Of a DNA stretch of 64,000 nt, positions 24,818-33,500 are shown one piece after another; position 1 is the first letter of the stretch; every line of letters starts with the position of its first letter. Below the pieces are notes generated by a model. That model did not search any database, was not told where the DNA came from, and saw nothing but the letters and a program-made list of their open reading frames with translations. Made by a program: the position numbers and the translations under genes. Source of the stretch: an uncultured Burkholderiales bacterium (GTDB taxonomy: Bacteria; Pseudomonadota; Gammaproteobacteria; Burkholderiales; Burkholderiaceae); the NCBI GenBank assembly GCA_946480465.1, contig CAMLJY010000033.1, positions 3,595 through 67,594 of the forward strand, in the 5' to 3' direction.

Positions 24818-25737
24818 GCGCGTCGAGACCGGTCTTCCTGGTCACCGGCGCCGACCTTGCGCCGCAGGCGCTGGCGCTGCTGCGGGACTGCGAGATCGTG
24901 TACGCCGGCCGGAACCCCACCGAGGACGACATCGTCGCCCTGTGCCGCCGCCACGACCCCTCCGCGCTCATCGTGCGTTATGGACGAGTGGGCGCGGCCG
25001 CGCTGGACGCGGCCCCGAGCTTGAGGGTGATCTCCAAGCACGGCAGCGGCACCGACACCATCGACAAGGCGGCCGCCAGCGCGCGCGGCGTGCCCGTGGT
25101 CGCGGCCGTGGGCGCGAACGCGGCCGCGGTGGCCGAGCAGGCGCTGGCGCTGTTGCTGGCCTGCGCGAAATCGGTGGTCCGGCTGGACGGGCGCCTGCGT
25201 GCCGGCCACTGGGACAAGGCCACGCACAGGAGCCTGGAACTGGAAGGCCGCACCGTCGGCGTGATCGGCCTTGGCGCCATCGGCCTGCGCTTCGCGCGGA
25301 TCGCCGATGCCATGGGCATGCGCGTGCTCGGGCACGATCCCTACGCCCAGGCGCCGCCGTCCTTCGTGCAGTCGGTGGAGCTGGCCACGATCTGGCGCGA
25401 GAGCGACGTCATCTCGCTGCACTGCCCGCTGACCGAGGACAACGCGCGGCTGCTGAACGCCCGCACGCTGGCCGAGTGCAAGCGGGGCGTCATCGTGGTC
25501 AACACCGCGCGCGGCGGGCTGATCGACGAGGATGCGCTGCTGTCGGCCATCAGGAGCGGCCAGGTCGCCGGCGCCGGCCTGGACAGCTTCGCGGTCGAGC
25601 CGATGGCCGCGCCTCATCCCTTCCATGCCGAGGAACGCATCGTGCTCAGCCCGCACATCGGCGGCGTGACCGCCGACGCCTACGTGAAGATGGGCGTGGC
25701 CGCGGTGCGGAACGCGCTGGCGGTGCTGGAGCGCTGA
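24814..25737 (+). CDS. D-isomer-specific 2-hydroxyacid dehydrogenase
   Basis: 307 residues from a GTG overlapping the aldolase stop, with AAGGAGA upstream. Rossmann loop GVIGLGAIGLRFARIADAMGM for NAD(P), substrate Arg in NTARGGLIDEDAL, Glu in FAVEPM and catalytic His in SPHIGGVTADAY, as in phosphoglycerate/hydroxypyruvate dehydrogenases. Likely interconverts a 2-oxo acid and its D-hydroxy acid in the pathway started by the Bug transporter protein and aldolase. Confidence 0.9.
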   Translation: MSASRPVFLVTGADLAPQALALLRDCEIVYAGRNPTEDDIVALCRRHDPSALIVRYGRVGAAALDAAPSLRVISKHGSGTDTIDKAAASARGVPVVAAVGANAAAVAEQALALLLACAKSVVRLDGRLRAGHWDKATHRSLELEGRTVGVIGLGAIGLRFARIADAMGMRVLGHDPYAQAPPSFVQSVELATIWRESDVISLHCPLTEDNARLLNARTLAECKRGVIVVNTARGGLIDEDALLSAIRSGQVAGAGLDSFAVEPMAAPHPFHAEERIVLSPHIGGVTADAYVKMGVAAVRNALAVLER

Positions 25738-25836
25738 CGCATAAAGGACGCGTCATCCGGCGAATCCCGGCGCTGCCGAAGGGCTCGCCGGACCCGCACC
25801 ACAATGCGGGTCTCACGCACTCTCCGGGATCGGGAC

Positions 25837-26823
25837 ATGAAAGTCTGCATCGTCGGCGCCGGCGCGATCGGCGGCTTCATCGGCACGCGGCTGGCGGCGG
25901 CGGGCCGCGCCGAGGTCAGCGCCATCGCGCGCGGGGCCACGCTGGCGGCGCTGCGCCAGCACGGCTGGCGTCTGAACACGGCCGAGGGCCTGGTGCACGC
26001 CCCGGCGCGGGCCACCACGGATGCGGCCGAGCTGGGCGTGCAGGACCTGGTCGTCATCGCCGTCAAGGGGCCGGCGCTGGCCGACGTGGCGCGTGGCATC
26101 CTGCCACTGCTGGGCCCGCACACGGTGGTGCTGCCGGCGATGAACGGCGTGCCGTGGTGGTTCTGCCTGGGCCTGCCGGACTTCCCTGGCGGACCGCTGC
26201 AGAGCGTGGATCCTGGCGGCGCCATCGCGGCACGCATCCCTTTCGAGCAGGTGCTGGGCTGCGTGGTGCATGCCAGCACCTCCACGCCCGAGCCGGGCCT
26301 GGTGCAGCACCGCATGGGCCGCGGGCTGATCGTCGGCGAGCCGCGTGGCGGCCGGTCCGAGCGCGCGCAACGCGTGGTGGACCTGCTGGCCCATGCCGGC
26401 TTCGAGGCCACGCACGCGTCGGATGTGCGTTATGAGGTCTGGTACAAGCTGTGGGGCAACCTGACGACCAACCCGATCACCGCGATCACCGGCGCCACCG
26501 CCGACCTGGTGCTGGCCGATCCGCAGGTGCGCCGCTTCGGCTGCGACGCAATGCTGGAGGCCGGCGCGGTCGGCGCGCGCATCGGCTGCACCATCACGCA
26601 GACGCCCGAAGAGCGGCACCAGATCACCGCCAAGCTCGGCGCGTTCAAGACCTCGATGCTGCAGGACGTGGAGGCCGGCCGGCCGATCGAGCTGGACGCG
26701 ATCGTCACCGCGGTGCACGAGATCGGCCTGCGCGTGGGCGTGCCCACGCCCAACATCGATGCGCTGCTGGGCCTGACGCGGCTCTTCGCGCGGGTGCACG
26801 GGCTGTATCCGCGGGCGGGCTGA
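25837..26823 (+). CDS. Ketopantoate reductase family (ApbA/PanE) protein
   Basis: 328 residues from the ATG at 25837. MKVCIVGAGAIGGFIGTRLAAAG is the NADPH loop; YKLWGNLTTNPITAITGAT carries the catalytic Lys and Asn region, and DVEAGRPIELDAIV ... GLRVGVPTPNID closes the C-terminal domain. PanE makes pantoate for coenzyme A, but many paralogues placed beside catabolic genes reduce other 2-oxo acids. It is 100 bp after the hydroxyacid dehydrogenase, so it may belong to the same locus. The insertion WWFCLGLPDFPGGPLQSVDPGG is common in such paralogues. Confidence 0.85.
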   Translation: MKVCIVGAGAIGGFIGTRLAAAGRAEVSAIARGATLAALRQHGWRLNTAEGLVHAPARATTDAAELGVQDLVVIAVKGPALADVARGILPLLGPHTVVLPAMNGVPWWFCLGLPDFPGGPLQSVDPGGAIAARIPFEQVLGCVVHASTSTPEPGLVQHRMGRGLIVGEPRGGRSERAQRVVDLLAHAGFEATHASDVRYEVWYKLWGNLTTNPITAITGATADLVLADPQVRRFGCDAMLEAGAVGARIGCTITQTPEERHQITAKLGAFKTSMLQDVEAGRPIELDAIVTAVHEIGLRVGVPTPNIDALLGLTRLFARVHGLYPRAG

Positions 26824-26852
26824 GCCTGCGCCCGCCGCCACCGCGGCACCGG

Positions 26853-26876
26853 GCGTCCGTGCGTCCGTGCGTCCGT
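26853..26876. repeat. Three tandem copies of GCGTCCGT
   Basis: Perfect 8-bp unit three times in the 104-bp gap before arsA. Just downstream is a perfect palindrome CGTGATCACG (26884-26893), which could be an operator for arsA. Confidence 0.85.
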
Positions 26877-26927
26877 GCTTGATCGTGATCACGGGACGCG
26901 GCACCGTGAGCCGGCATCCTGTGCGCC

Positions 26928-28748
26928 ATGACACAACCGCCCGCCCCACCCCTGGCACTGCTGCAGCGCCCGCCGCGCTTCCTCTTCTTCACCGGCAAAG
27001 GGGGCGTGGGCAAGACCTCGCTGGCCTGTGCCTGTGCGCTTTGGCTGGCCGATGCGGGTCGGCGCGTGCTGCTGGTCAGCACCGACCCGGCCTCCAATCT
27101 CGACGAGATGCTGGGCACCGAACTCACGGACCGGCCTCGGCCTGTTGCCGGGGCGCCGGGCCTCGATGCCCTGAACGTCGATCCCGAGGCGGCCGCCGCG
27201 ACCTACCGCGGGCGGGTGATCGAGCAGATGCCCGCAGCCAGCAGCGATGCTGAGCGTGCCACGGTGCGTGAGCAACTCTCCGGCGCCTGCACCACCGAGA
27301 TCGCCGCATTCGACGAGTTCATCGGCCTGCTGGCCGGGGATGCCGAGGGCTATGAGCACGTCCTATTCGACACCGCGCCCACGGGCCACACGCTGCGCCT
27401 GCTGAGCCTGCCGAAGGCGTGGACCGGCTTTCTTGAAGGCAACGACCGCGGTGCCTCGTGCCTTGGACCGCATTCGGGCTTGAAGATGCAGGAGCAGCGC
27501 TTCCGCGCCGGCCTGCAGGCGCTGGCCGATCCTGGCCGCACGGTGGTCGCGATCGTCACGCGCGCCGACGCCGCGGCCCTGCGTGAAGCGTCCCGCACGC
27601 ACGGCGAACTGCTGGGGCTCGGCCTGCACAACCAGCGCCTGGTGGTGAACGCCGTCTTCACGGCCAGCGCTGCCGGCGACGAGGTGGCCGCGGCACTGCA
27701 GGCGCTGGGTGAGCAGGCCCTGGCGGCGATGCCGGCAGGCCTGGCCGGCTTGCCGCAAGACCGTGTGCCCTTGCATCCGTTCGACATGGTCGGGCTGCCT
27801 GCGCTGCGGGCCCTGTTGGCGCCGCCGGCCGCGCTGCCGCCGGACGCCGGGCCACCGCAGTCTCTGCCGCCACCGCGACCATTGCCGCCGCAAGCGCTGT
27901 CGCTGCGCGCCCTGGCCGACGAGTTGGCCCAGGCTGACCGCGGGCTGGTGATGGTGATGGGCAAGGGCGGGGTGGGCAAGACGACCATCGCCGCCGCGCT
28001 GGCCCTTGCGCTGACAGCGCGCGGCAGGACAGTGCACCTGTCCACCACCGACCCCGCGGCGCACCTGGCCGCCACGCTGGAGGGGGCCGCGCCCGGCCTG
28101 CGGGTCGATCGCATCGACCCGGCTGCCGAGACCCGGCGCTACGTCGACAAGATCATGGCCAGCCGCGGGCGCGGGCTGGACGAGGCGGCGCGCGCGCTGC
28201 TGCTGGAAGACCTGCGTTCGCCGTGCACCGAGGAGGTGGCGGTGTTCCATGCCTTCTCGCGCATCGTCAGCGAGGCGCGCGGGGCCTTCGTCGTGCTGGA
28301 CACGGCTCCCACCGGCCACACGCTGCTGCTGATGGATGCCACCGGCGCCTACCACCGCCAGATGTCACGCGAGTTCGAGGGCGCGGCCGCCGCCCGCATC
28401 GTCACCCCGCTGATGCGCCTGCAGGATCCGCAGTACACGCGCATCGTGCTCGTTACCTTGCCGGAAGTGACGCCGGTGTCCGAGGCCGCGGGACTGCAGG
28501 AAGACCTGCGCCGCGCGGGCATCGAGCCCTTTGCCTGGGTCGTCAACCGCACGCTCGCGGTCTCCGGCACCCGCGACCCGCTGCTGGCTGCGCGCCTGGC
28601 CGGCGAGGCGGCGCAGATCGCCCGTGTCACCGGCGGACTGGCGCAGCGCGCCTGCGTCGTGCCGTGGGTGGCGAGTCCGCCGGTCGGCATCGAGGCCCTG
28701 CGCCGTCTCGTCGATTCGGGTGAGCCGGCCACCGCCCCCGGGCATTGA
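26928..28748 (+). CDS. arsA: Arsenical pump-driving ATPase ArsA, two-domain form
   Basis: 606 residues with two homologous halves. P-loops GKGGVGKTS (from G23) and GKGGVGKTT (about 345-353), and two DTAPTGHTLRLL/DTAPTGHTLLLM signal motifs. The three arsenite-binding cysteines of E. coli ArsA all have counterparts: C121 (SGACTTEIAAFDEF), C178 (GASCLGPHSGL) and C433 (SPCTEEVAVFHAF). ArsA energises the ArsB arsenite pump at the inner membrane. The linker (about 305-335) is Pro-rich. No arsR, arsD or arsB lies nearby, which is unusual; it could partner a distant ArsB or have another Get3-like role. The intact metalloid site favours arsenite. Confidence 0.93.
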   Translation: MTQPPAPPLALLQRPPRFLFFTGKGGVGKTSLACACALWLADAGRRVLLVSTDPASNLDEMLGTELTDRPRPVAGAPGLDALNVDPEAAAATYRGRVIEQMPAASSDAERATVREQLSGACTTEIAAFDEFIGLLAGDAEGYEHVLFDTAPTGHTLRLLSLPKAWTGFLEGNDRGASCLGPHSGLKMQEQRFRAGLQALADPGRTVVAIVTRADAAALREASRTHGELLGLGLHNQRLVVNAVFTASAAGDEVAAALQALGEQALAAMPAGLAGLPQDRVPLHPFDMVGLPALRALLAPPAALPPDAGPPQSLPPPRPLPPQALSLRALADELAQADRGLVMVMGKGGVGKTTIAAALALALTARGRTVHLSTTDPAAHLAATLEGAAPGLRVDRIDPAAETRRYVDKIMASRGRGLDEAARALLLEDLRSPCTEEVAVFHAFSRIVSEARGAFVVLDTAPTGHTLLLMDATGAYHRQMSREFEGAAAARIVTPLMRLQDPQYTRIVLVTLPEVTPVSEAAGLQEDLRRAGIEPFAWVVNRTLAVSGTRDPLLAARLAGEAAQIARVTGGLAQRACVVPWVASPPVGIEALRRLVDSGEPATAPGH

Positions 28749-28798
28749 CGCGGATGGCCTGGCGCGCAGGGTGCTCGCCTGTCCTGTGAAGGGCCCGC

Positions 28799-29797
28799 TC
28801 ACTCGGGCTCGATGCCCGCGGCCTTGATCACCCGGCCCCACTTCGCCGTCTCGGTGGCCTGGAACCTGGCCAGTTCCTCGGAGGTGGTCGTCCAGGCTTC
28901 GGCGCCGCTGGCGTCGAAGAAGGCCTTGGCGGCGCTGCTCTTCGCCGCCGCCACCAGGATCTCGCGCAGCCGCGCCACCACCGGTGCCGGTGTGGCTGCC
29001 GGCACATAGGCGGCGAACCAGTAGCCCATGTCGTAGCCCTTGACGCCGGCCTCGTCGAGCGTCGGCACTTCGGGCAGCAGCGGGATGCGCTGGGTGGTCG
29101 ACACGCCCAGCGCGCGCAGCTTGCCGGCCTTGATCTGCGGGACGCCGGTGGCGGTGTCGGTGATCATCAGGTCGATCTGGCCGCCCAGCAGGTCGGTCAC
29201 CGCCATCGGGTTGCTCTTGTAGGGCACGTGCAGGATGTCGGTGCCCGAGAGTTGCTTGAACATCTCACCGGCGACGCGGCTGGACGAGCTGCCGCTGCCG
29301 AAGCTGAGCTTGCCCGGCGCCTTCTTCGCCTGCGCCAGCAGCTCGGCGACGTTCTTGTAGGGCGCATCGGCCCGCACCACCAGCACCTGGCCGCCCTTGC
29401 CCAGGCCGGTGACCGGGGCGAAGTCCTTCACCGGGTCGTAGGCCAGCTTCTTGTACAGGTGTTCGTTGGCCGCGTGCGTGGTGTTGGTGGTGATCAGCAC
29501 CGTATGGCCGTCGGCCGGCGCGCGCGCCGCGGCCTGCGCGGCCAGCATGCCGCTGGCGCCGGCCTTGTTGTCGACCACCACCGCTTGCCTGGTCTGCTCG
29601 GTCAGCGACTGGCCGAGGGCGCGGGCGAGCTGGTCGGTGGCGCTGCCCGCCGCGAACGGCACGATGAAGTTCACCGGCCGTTCCGGGTACTTCACCGCCT
29701 GGGCGTGCAGGGCCGGCGCGGCGCTGCCCAGCGCCAGCGCCGCGGCCAGCGTGGCAAGGGAGAAGTGGCGGCGCGGGATGCCGGTGCGGGTCGTCAT
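28799..29797 (-). CDS. Tripartite tricarboxylate transporter substrate-binding protein (Bug/TctC)
   Basis: 332 residues from the ATG at 29797 (CGGAGA upstream). Signal peptide with twin Arg (GIPRRHFSLATLAAALALGSAAPALHA), then YPERPVNFIVPFAAGSATDQLAR, VVDNKAGASGMLAAQAAARAPADGH, YKKLAYDPVKDFAPV and VPYKSNPMAVTDLLGGQIDLM. A periplasmic carboxylate binder. It is last in a minus-strand unit with the two AtuA-type genes, so its ligand is probably a branched or hydroxylated carboxylate. It differs clearly from the Bug protein at 23.1 kb. Confidence 0.92.
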   Translation of the reverse strand: MTTRTGIPRRHFSLATLAAALALGSAAPALHAQAVKYPERPVNFIVPFAAGSATDQLARALGQSLTEQTRQAVVVDNKAGASGMLAAQAAARAPADGHTVLITTNTTHAANEHLYKKLAYDPVKDFAPVTGLGKGGQVLVVRADAPYKNVAELLAQAKKAPGKLSFGSGSSSSRVAGEMFKQLSGTDILHVPYKSNPMAVTDLLGGQIDLMITDTATGVPQIKAGKLRALGVSTTQRIPLLPEVPTLDEAGVKGYDMGYWFAAYVPAATPAPVVARLREILVAAAKSSAAKAFFDASGAEAWTTTSEELARFQATETAKWGRVIKAAGIEPE

Positions 29798-29817
29798 GGG
29801 TTCGTCTCCGTGGGGAT

Positions 29818-30231
29818 TCAAGAGGCTGGGGCGCGTTGCTGATCCGTTGTCGAGTCTTCGCCCCGCAGGTGCATCGCCAGCGCGGCCGGGATCTCGATCG
29901 TCAGGTCCAGCAGCAGGAAGGACAGCGCCTTGCCGTGGCTGTCCAGGTTCAGCGCGTCGTTGACGCCGCCGTCCAGCACGTCGTCGAGCACGAAGTTAAG
30001 CGCGTGCAGCAGCGGTAGTTCATAACGTGTGATGTGCGCGGGCGCGCGGTGCGCGAACTGCGCGGCGACGCGGGTCTCGGTGAGCTGTTCGACGATCGCG
30101 GGGTACAGCGCGGCGTGCCAGGCGATCACGCTGATGTTGGAACGGTTGCCCTTGTCCCCGGTGCGGCCGTGCGCCGCACGCCAGAGCGGGACCGTGAGCC
30201 GATTGGAAGCAGTCGCAGGGGTGCGGTCCAT
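29818..30231 (-). CDS. AtuA C-terminal-domain protein
   Basis: 137 residues from the ATG at 30231, 4 nt after the AtuA stop. The segment PLWRAAHGRTGDKGNRSNISVIAW is the hallmark of the small domain that follows AtuA/DUF1446, either fused or as a separate gene. The family is tied to acyclic terpene and branched-chain acid breakdown, where it is thought to work with AtuA; the chemistry is undefined. Here it is a separate polypeptide between AtuA and the Bug protein. Confidence 0.85.
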   Translation of the reverse strand: MDRTPATASNRLTVPLWRAAHGRTGDKGNRSNISVIAWHAALYPAIVEQLTETRVAAQFAHRAPAHITRYELPLLHALNFVLDDVLDGGVNDALNLDSHGKALSFLLLDLTIEIPAALAMHLRGEDSTTDQQRAPAS

Positions 30232-30235
30232 GGCG

Positions 30236-31675
30236 TCAGTCCAGCATCTCGAAACTCGCCGGCACCTGCTCGCGCGGCAGCAGGCAGGACACGGTGCCCA
30301 GGGTCGGCCGCAGCTGCGTGCGCACACCCCCGCCGCCGGCCGGGCCGCAGGTGTACAGCGCCACCGTCTCGCGGGCCAGCTGCTCGGCCGCGGCGCGGTC
30401 GGCATGGCGCAGGGCGACGCGCAGGCGCACGTCGCGCGCCTGGCCCACGGGCCGTGCGGCCAGCCAGCGGCCGCCATCGTCACCGAAGACGCTGCCCACG
30501 CCGATCAGGTCGGCGCGCAGCGGGCCCAGCCCGGCCAGGCGCGCGCGCAGCACCTCGGCGGCCAGGCGCGCGCGTGCCTCGGCCCGCGCGCCGGCGTAGG
30601 AAATCTCGGCCTCGGCCAGCCAGCCGCTTTCGAAGCAGACATTGACCTTCAGGTTCGCGGGCCGCGCATGCCCGCGCACGCCGGTCAGGCGCACGCGGTC
30701 CCACCCCAGGTCGTCGACCCGTGCCGCGCTCAGGTCGGCCACCACGTCCGGCGTCAGGTAGGCGGCGGGGTCGTGCACCTCGTACAGCAGCTGTTCCTTC
30801 ACCGTGTGTTCGTCGACCAGGCCGCCGGTGCCGGCCGGCTTGGTGATCGTGCAGTCGCCATCGGCACCGATGGCGGCGATGGGGTAGCCCAGGCGTGCCA
30901 GGCCTGGCACGTCCTTGAGGCCGGGGTCGGCGTAGTAGCCGCCGGTGACCTGCGCGCCGCATTCGAGCAGGTGGCCGGCCATGGTGGCGCGGGCCAGGCG
31001 GTCCCAGTCGTCCTCGGCCCAGTTGAAATGCGCCAGCGCGGGACCGACCGTGAGCGAGGGATCCGCGACCCGGCCGGCAACCACGATCTGCGCGCCGGCC
31101 CGCAAGGCCGCGGCGATCGGCGCGGCGCCCAGGTAGGCATTGGCGCTGACGATCGCGCGGCCTGCCAGCGTTTCGCCGGCCTGTGCCAGCAGCGCGGCGC
31201 GGTGGGCCGGGCCGGAGACGTCGTCCCCCTGGATCACTGCGATGCGCGGCCGCGGCAGGCCCTGCTGCTGCGCCAGCGCGTGGATGCGCAGGGCGGCACC
31301 GCGCGGGTTCGCCGCCCCGAAGTTGCCGACGATGCGGATGCCCTGCCGGAGGCAGCGGCCCAGCACCGGCGCCAGCATCGCGTCCAGCAGCGGTTCGTAG
31401 CCGGCCTCGGGATCCTGCCGGCGCGCCAGCTGGGCCAGTGCCAGCGTGCGTTCGGCCAGGGTCTCGAAGATCAACACCGCGGGCCGTCCGGCCGCGGCCA
31501 GTGCCGCCACCACCGGTGCCGCGGCATCGGTGCGGTCGCCTGAGAAACCGGCGGCACAACCGATCAGCAGCGCGTCGGGGGCGATGCCGCCGTCGCCGGG
31601 CCTTCCCGCGACGGTCGCCGTTCCTTCGGCAGGCGGTGCCGAGGGTGCAGCGGGCAAGGGTCCGTCGAGGTCCAT
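30236..31675 (-). CDS. Acyclic terpene utilisation AtuA family protein (DUF1446)
   Basis: 479 residues from the ATG at 31675. Typical blocks: LLIGCAAGFSGDRTDAAAPVV, LIFETLAERTLALAQ, RIVGNFGAANPRGAALRIHALA, IAVIQGDDV, NAYLGAAPIAAALRAGAQIVVAGRVADPSLTVGPA, GHLLECGAQVTGGYYADPG and TGGLVDEHTVKEQLLYE. AtuA proteins occur in citronellol/geraniol and leucine-type pathways and in many orphan loci. Divergent LysR regulator; adjacent Bug protein suggests uptake and processing of a carboxylate. The first 30 residues are a low-complexity extension. Confidence 0.88.
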   Translation of the reverse strand: MDLDGPLPAAPSAPPAEGTATVAGRPGDGGIAPDALLIGCAAGFSGDRTDAAAPVVAALAAAGRPAVLIFETLAERTLALAQLARRQDPEAGYEPLLDAMLAPVLGRCLRQGIRIVGNFGAANPRGAALRIHALAQQQGLPRPRIAVIQGDDVSGPAHRAALLAQAGETLAGRAIVSANAYLGAAPIAAALRAGAQIVVAGRVADPSLTVGPALAHFNWAEDDWDRLARATMAGHLLECGAQVTGGYYADPGLKDVPGLARLGYPIAAIGADGDCTITKPAGTGGLVDEHTVKEQLLYEVHDPAAYLTPDVVADLSAARVDDLGWDRVRLTGVRGHARPANLKVNVCFESGWLAEAEISYAGARAEARARLAAEVLRARLAGLGPLRADLIGVGSVFGDDGGRWLAARPVGQARDVRLRVALRHADRAAAEQLARETVALYTCGPAGGGGVRTQLRPTLGTVSCLLPREQVPASFEMLD

Positions 31676-31726
31676 GCACGGCACTGTAGGCCGCGGCCAC
31701 CATGCCGTGAATTCCAAAGATACGAT

Positions 31727-31753
31727 CGATTCATCTGCCTTCCAGATCAATCG
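31727..31753. promoter_or_regulatory. Inverted repeat between divergent atuA-like and lysR genes
   Basis: CGATTCATCTG (31727-31737), 5 nt, CAGATCAATCG (31743-31753): the arms match at 10 of 11 positions. It ends 2 nt before the lysR ATG and lies within the 80-bp divergent promoter region, so it fits an auto-regulatory LysR operator. It could alternatively be a hairpin over the lysR ribosome site. Confidence 0.5.
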
Positions 31754-31755
31754 CG

Positions 31756-32703
31756 ATGGCCGCCCTGAACCTCTCCACGCGCGAACTGCGCGCCTTCGTC
31801 GCGCTGGCCGAGCAGCGCAGCTTCACCCGCGCGGCGGCGCAGTCGGCCTTGTCGCAGCCGGCGTTCTCGGCGCTGATCCGCGGACTGGAGGACTCGCTGG
31901 GCGCCCGCCTCTTCCACCGCACCACGCGCAGCGTGGAGCTGAGCGTGGAGGGCCGCGTCTTCCTCGAGGCCGCGCGCCGGCTGCTGGCCGATGCCGAGGC
32001 GGCGCACGAAGACCTGCTGGCCCACGCCGCGAGCCGGCGCGGCCGCGTGGCGCTGGCGCTGCTGCCCTCGCTGGCCGCGGGCTGGCTGCCGCCGCTGCTG
32101 GCGGACTTTCATGCCCGGCATCCGGGGGTGGAGCTGTCGGTGGCGGACGTGCTGTCGGATGAATGCATCGCCCGCGTGCGCGATGGCCGCGCCGATTTCG
32201 CGTTGGCATCATCCCGTGCCGAAACGGCGGAGCTGCGCACGGAGCCCTTCTGCCGCGACCGCTTCCACGTCGTCTGCCGGCGCGACCATCCGCTGGCCGG
32301 CCGGCGCGGCACGCTCAAGTTGGGTGATATCGCCAGGCATCCGATCGTGCAGCTGGCGCGTTCCAGCAGCGTGCGGCAGCACGTGGAGGCGGCGATCTAC
32401 CCGACGCAGCTGCGCACGGTGATGGAACTGGACCAGCTGAGCACGGTGGCGGGCATGGTGCGCGCCGGCCTGGGCTTCAGCATCGTGCCGACCTTGACGC
32501 TGTTCCACTTCGAACATGCCGACCTGGTGGCGCGGCCGCTGCAGGCGCCGGGGCTGGAGCGCCAGGTCTTCCTGGTCCGGCGCAGCGAGCGGCCGCTGTC
32601 GGCGGCGGCGCAGGCGCTGTATGAACTGCTCATGGCCCGGCGGCCGCGGGCGGCTGCGGCGGGCGCCCGTGCCGGGCGCGCCGCCGCCCGGCGATCGGCG
32701 TGA
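31756..32703 (+). CDS. LysR-family transcription regulator
   Basis: 315 residues. HTH at the N-terminus (LSTRELRAFVALAEQRSFTRAAAQSALSQPAFSALIRGLEDSLGARLFHRTTRSVELS) and effector domain (GRVALALLPSLAAGWLPPLLADFHARHP). The Ala/Arg-rich C-terminus (RRPRAAAAGARAGRAAARR) is an unusual basic tail. It is divergent from the AtuA/Bug operon 80 bp away and presumably controls it; an inverted repeat overlaps its own start region. No Shine-Dalgarno is obvious. Confidence 0.9.
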   Translation: MAALNLSTRELRAFVALAEQRSFTRAAAQSALSQPAFSALIRGLEDSLGARLFHRTTRSVELSVEGRVFLEAARRLLADAEAAHEDLLAHAASRRGRVALALLPSLAAGWLPPLLADFHARHPGVELSVADVLSDECIARVRDGRADFALASSRAETAELRTEPFCRDRFHVVCRRDHPLAGRRGTLKLGDIARHPIVQLARSSSVRQHVEAAIYPTQLRTVMELDQLSTVAGMVRAGLGFSIVPTLTLFHFEHADLVARPLQAPGLERQVFLVRRSERPLSAAAQALYELLMARRPRAAAAGARAGRAAARRSA

Positions 32704-32770
32704 GCCCCGCCGTGCCGCGCCGCGCCACCCGTTTCCCGGTGCGGTGGGCGCAGACGGGCGCGGAGCCGGC

Positions 32771-33334
32771 TCAGGGCGCCTTCGGGCGCCCGTAGCGGGC
32801 GGTGAAACTGGCCTTGCCGAGCGTGTTGGCGTTGATCATGTAGCCCGCCAGCGCCGCCGTCGCGTCGGCCGGGATGTCCAGCTTCTCGGTCTTCAACGCG
32901 TGCACGGTGAAGACGTAGCGGTGCGGCTTGTCCCCGGGCGGGGGGCACATGCCGCCCCAGCCGGCCACGCCGTAGTCGATGCGCACGTGGCTGGCGCCCT
33001 TGGGCAGCCTGGCCCCGCCCACGGCGCCGGCGTCGGGCGGCAGTTCGGTCACGTCGGCGGGCAGGTTGATCACCGACCAGTGCCACCAGCCGGAACCGGT
33101 CGGCGCGTCCGGGTCGTACACCGTGACCGCGAAGCTCCTGGTGCCGGCTGGCGCGCCGGTCCACCGCAGGGCCGGGGACTTGTTCTCGCCCGAGCAGCCG
33201 AAGCCGTTGAACTCGAACTTGCGGTCGATCAGGCCGCCGGCCTTGATCTCGGGGCTGGTGAGCTGGAAGCCCGCGGCCTGGGCGAGGAACGAGGTGCCGG
33301 CCAGGGCCAGGGACAGGAGCGTGCGCTTCATCAT
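32771..33334 (-). CDS. YbhB/YbcL family Raf kinase inhibitor-like (PEBP) protein, exported
   Basis: 187 residues from the ATG at 33334 (a second ATG follows at once). Signal peptide MMKRTLLSLALAGTSFLAQA. PEBP motifs: CSGENKSPALRWTGAP, VYDPDAPTGSGWWHWSVINLP and YGVAGWGGMCPPPGDKPHRYVFTVHAL, which form the anion-binding pocket. Bacterial members are periplasmic or cytoplasmic with no settled role. It converges on the LysR gene. Confidence 0.9.
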   Translation of the reverse strand: MMKRTLLSLALAGTSFLAQAAGFQLTSPEIKAGGLIDRKFEFNGFGCSGENKSPALRWTGAPAGTRSFAVTVYDPDAPTGSGWWHWSVINLPADVTELPPDAGAVGGARLPKGASHVRIDYGVAGWGGMCPPPGDKPHRYVFTVHALKTEKLDIPADATAALAGYMINANTLGKASFTARYGRPKAP

Positions 33335-33500
33335 CGGTGCTGCATCGAATGGAGGGGTCCGCATGCTCCCTCGGCCGGCCGGGTCCCGCTGGCCCTGCCG
33401 TGTCAATGGCTGTGCTGTTTGGCGCAGGCAGCGGCGCTGGCACGTCGATGGCGAGGGAATGACGCGTGAATGACGCGTGAGCGGCCCGGAGACGCCGGCT

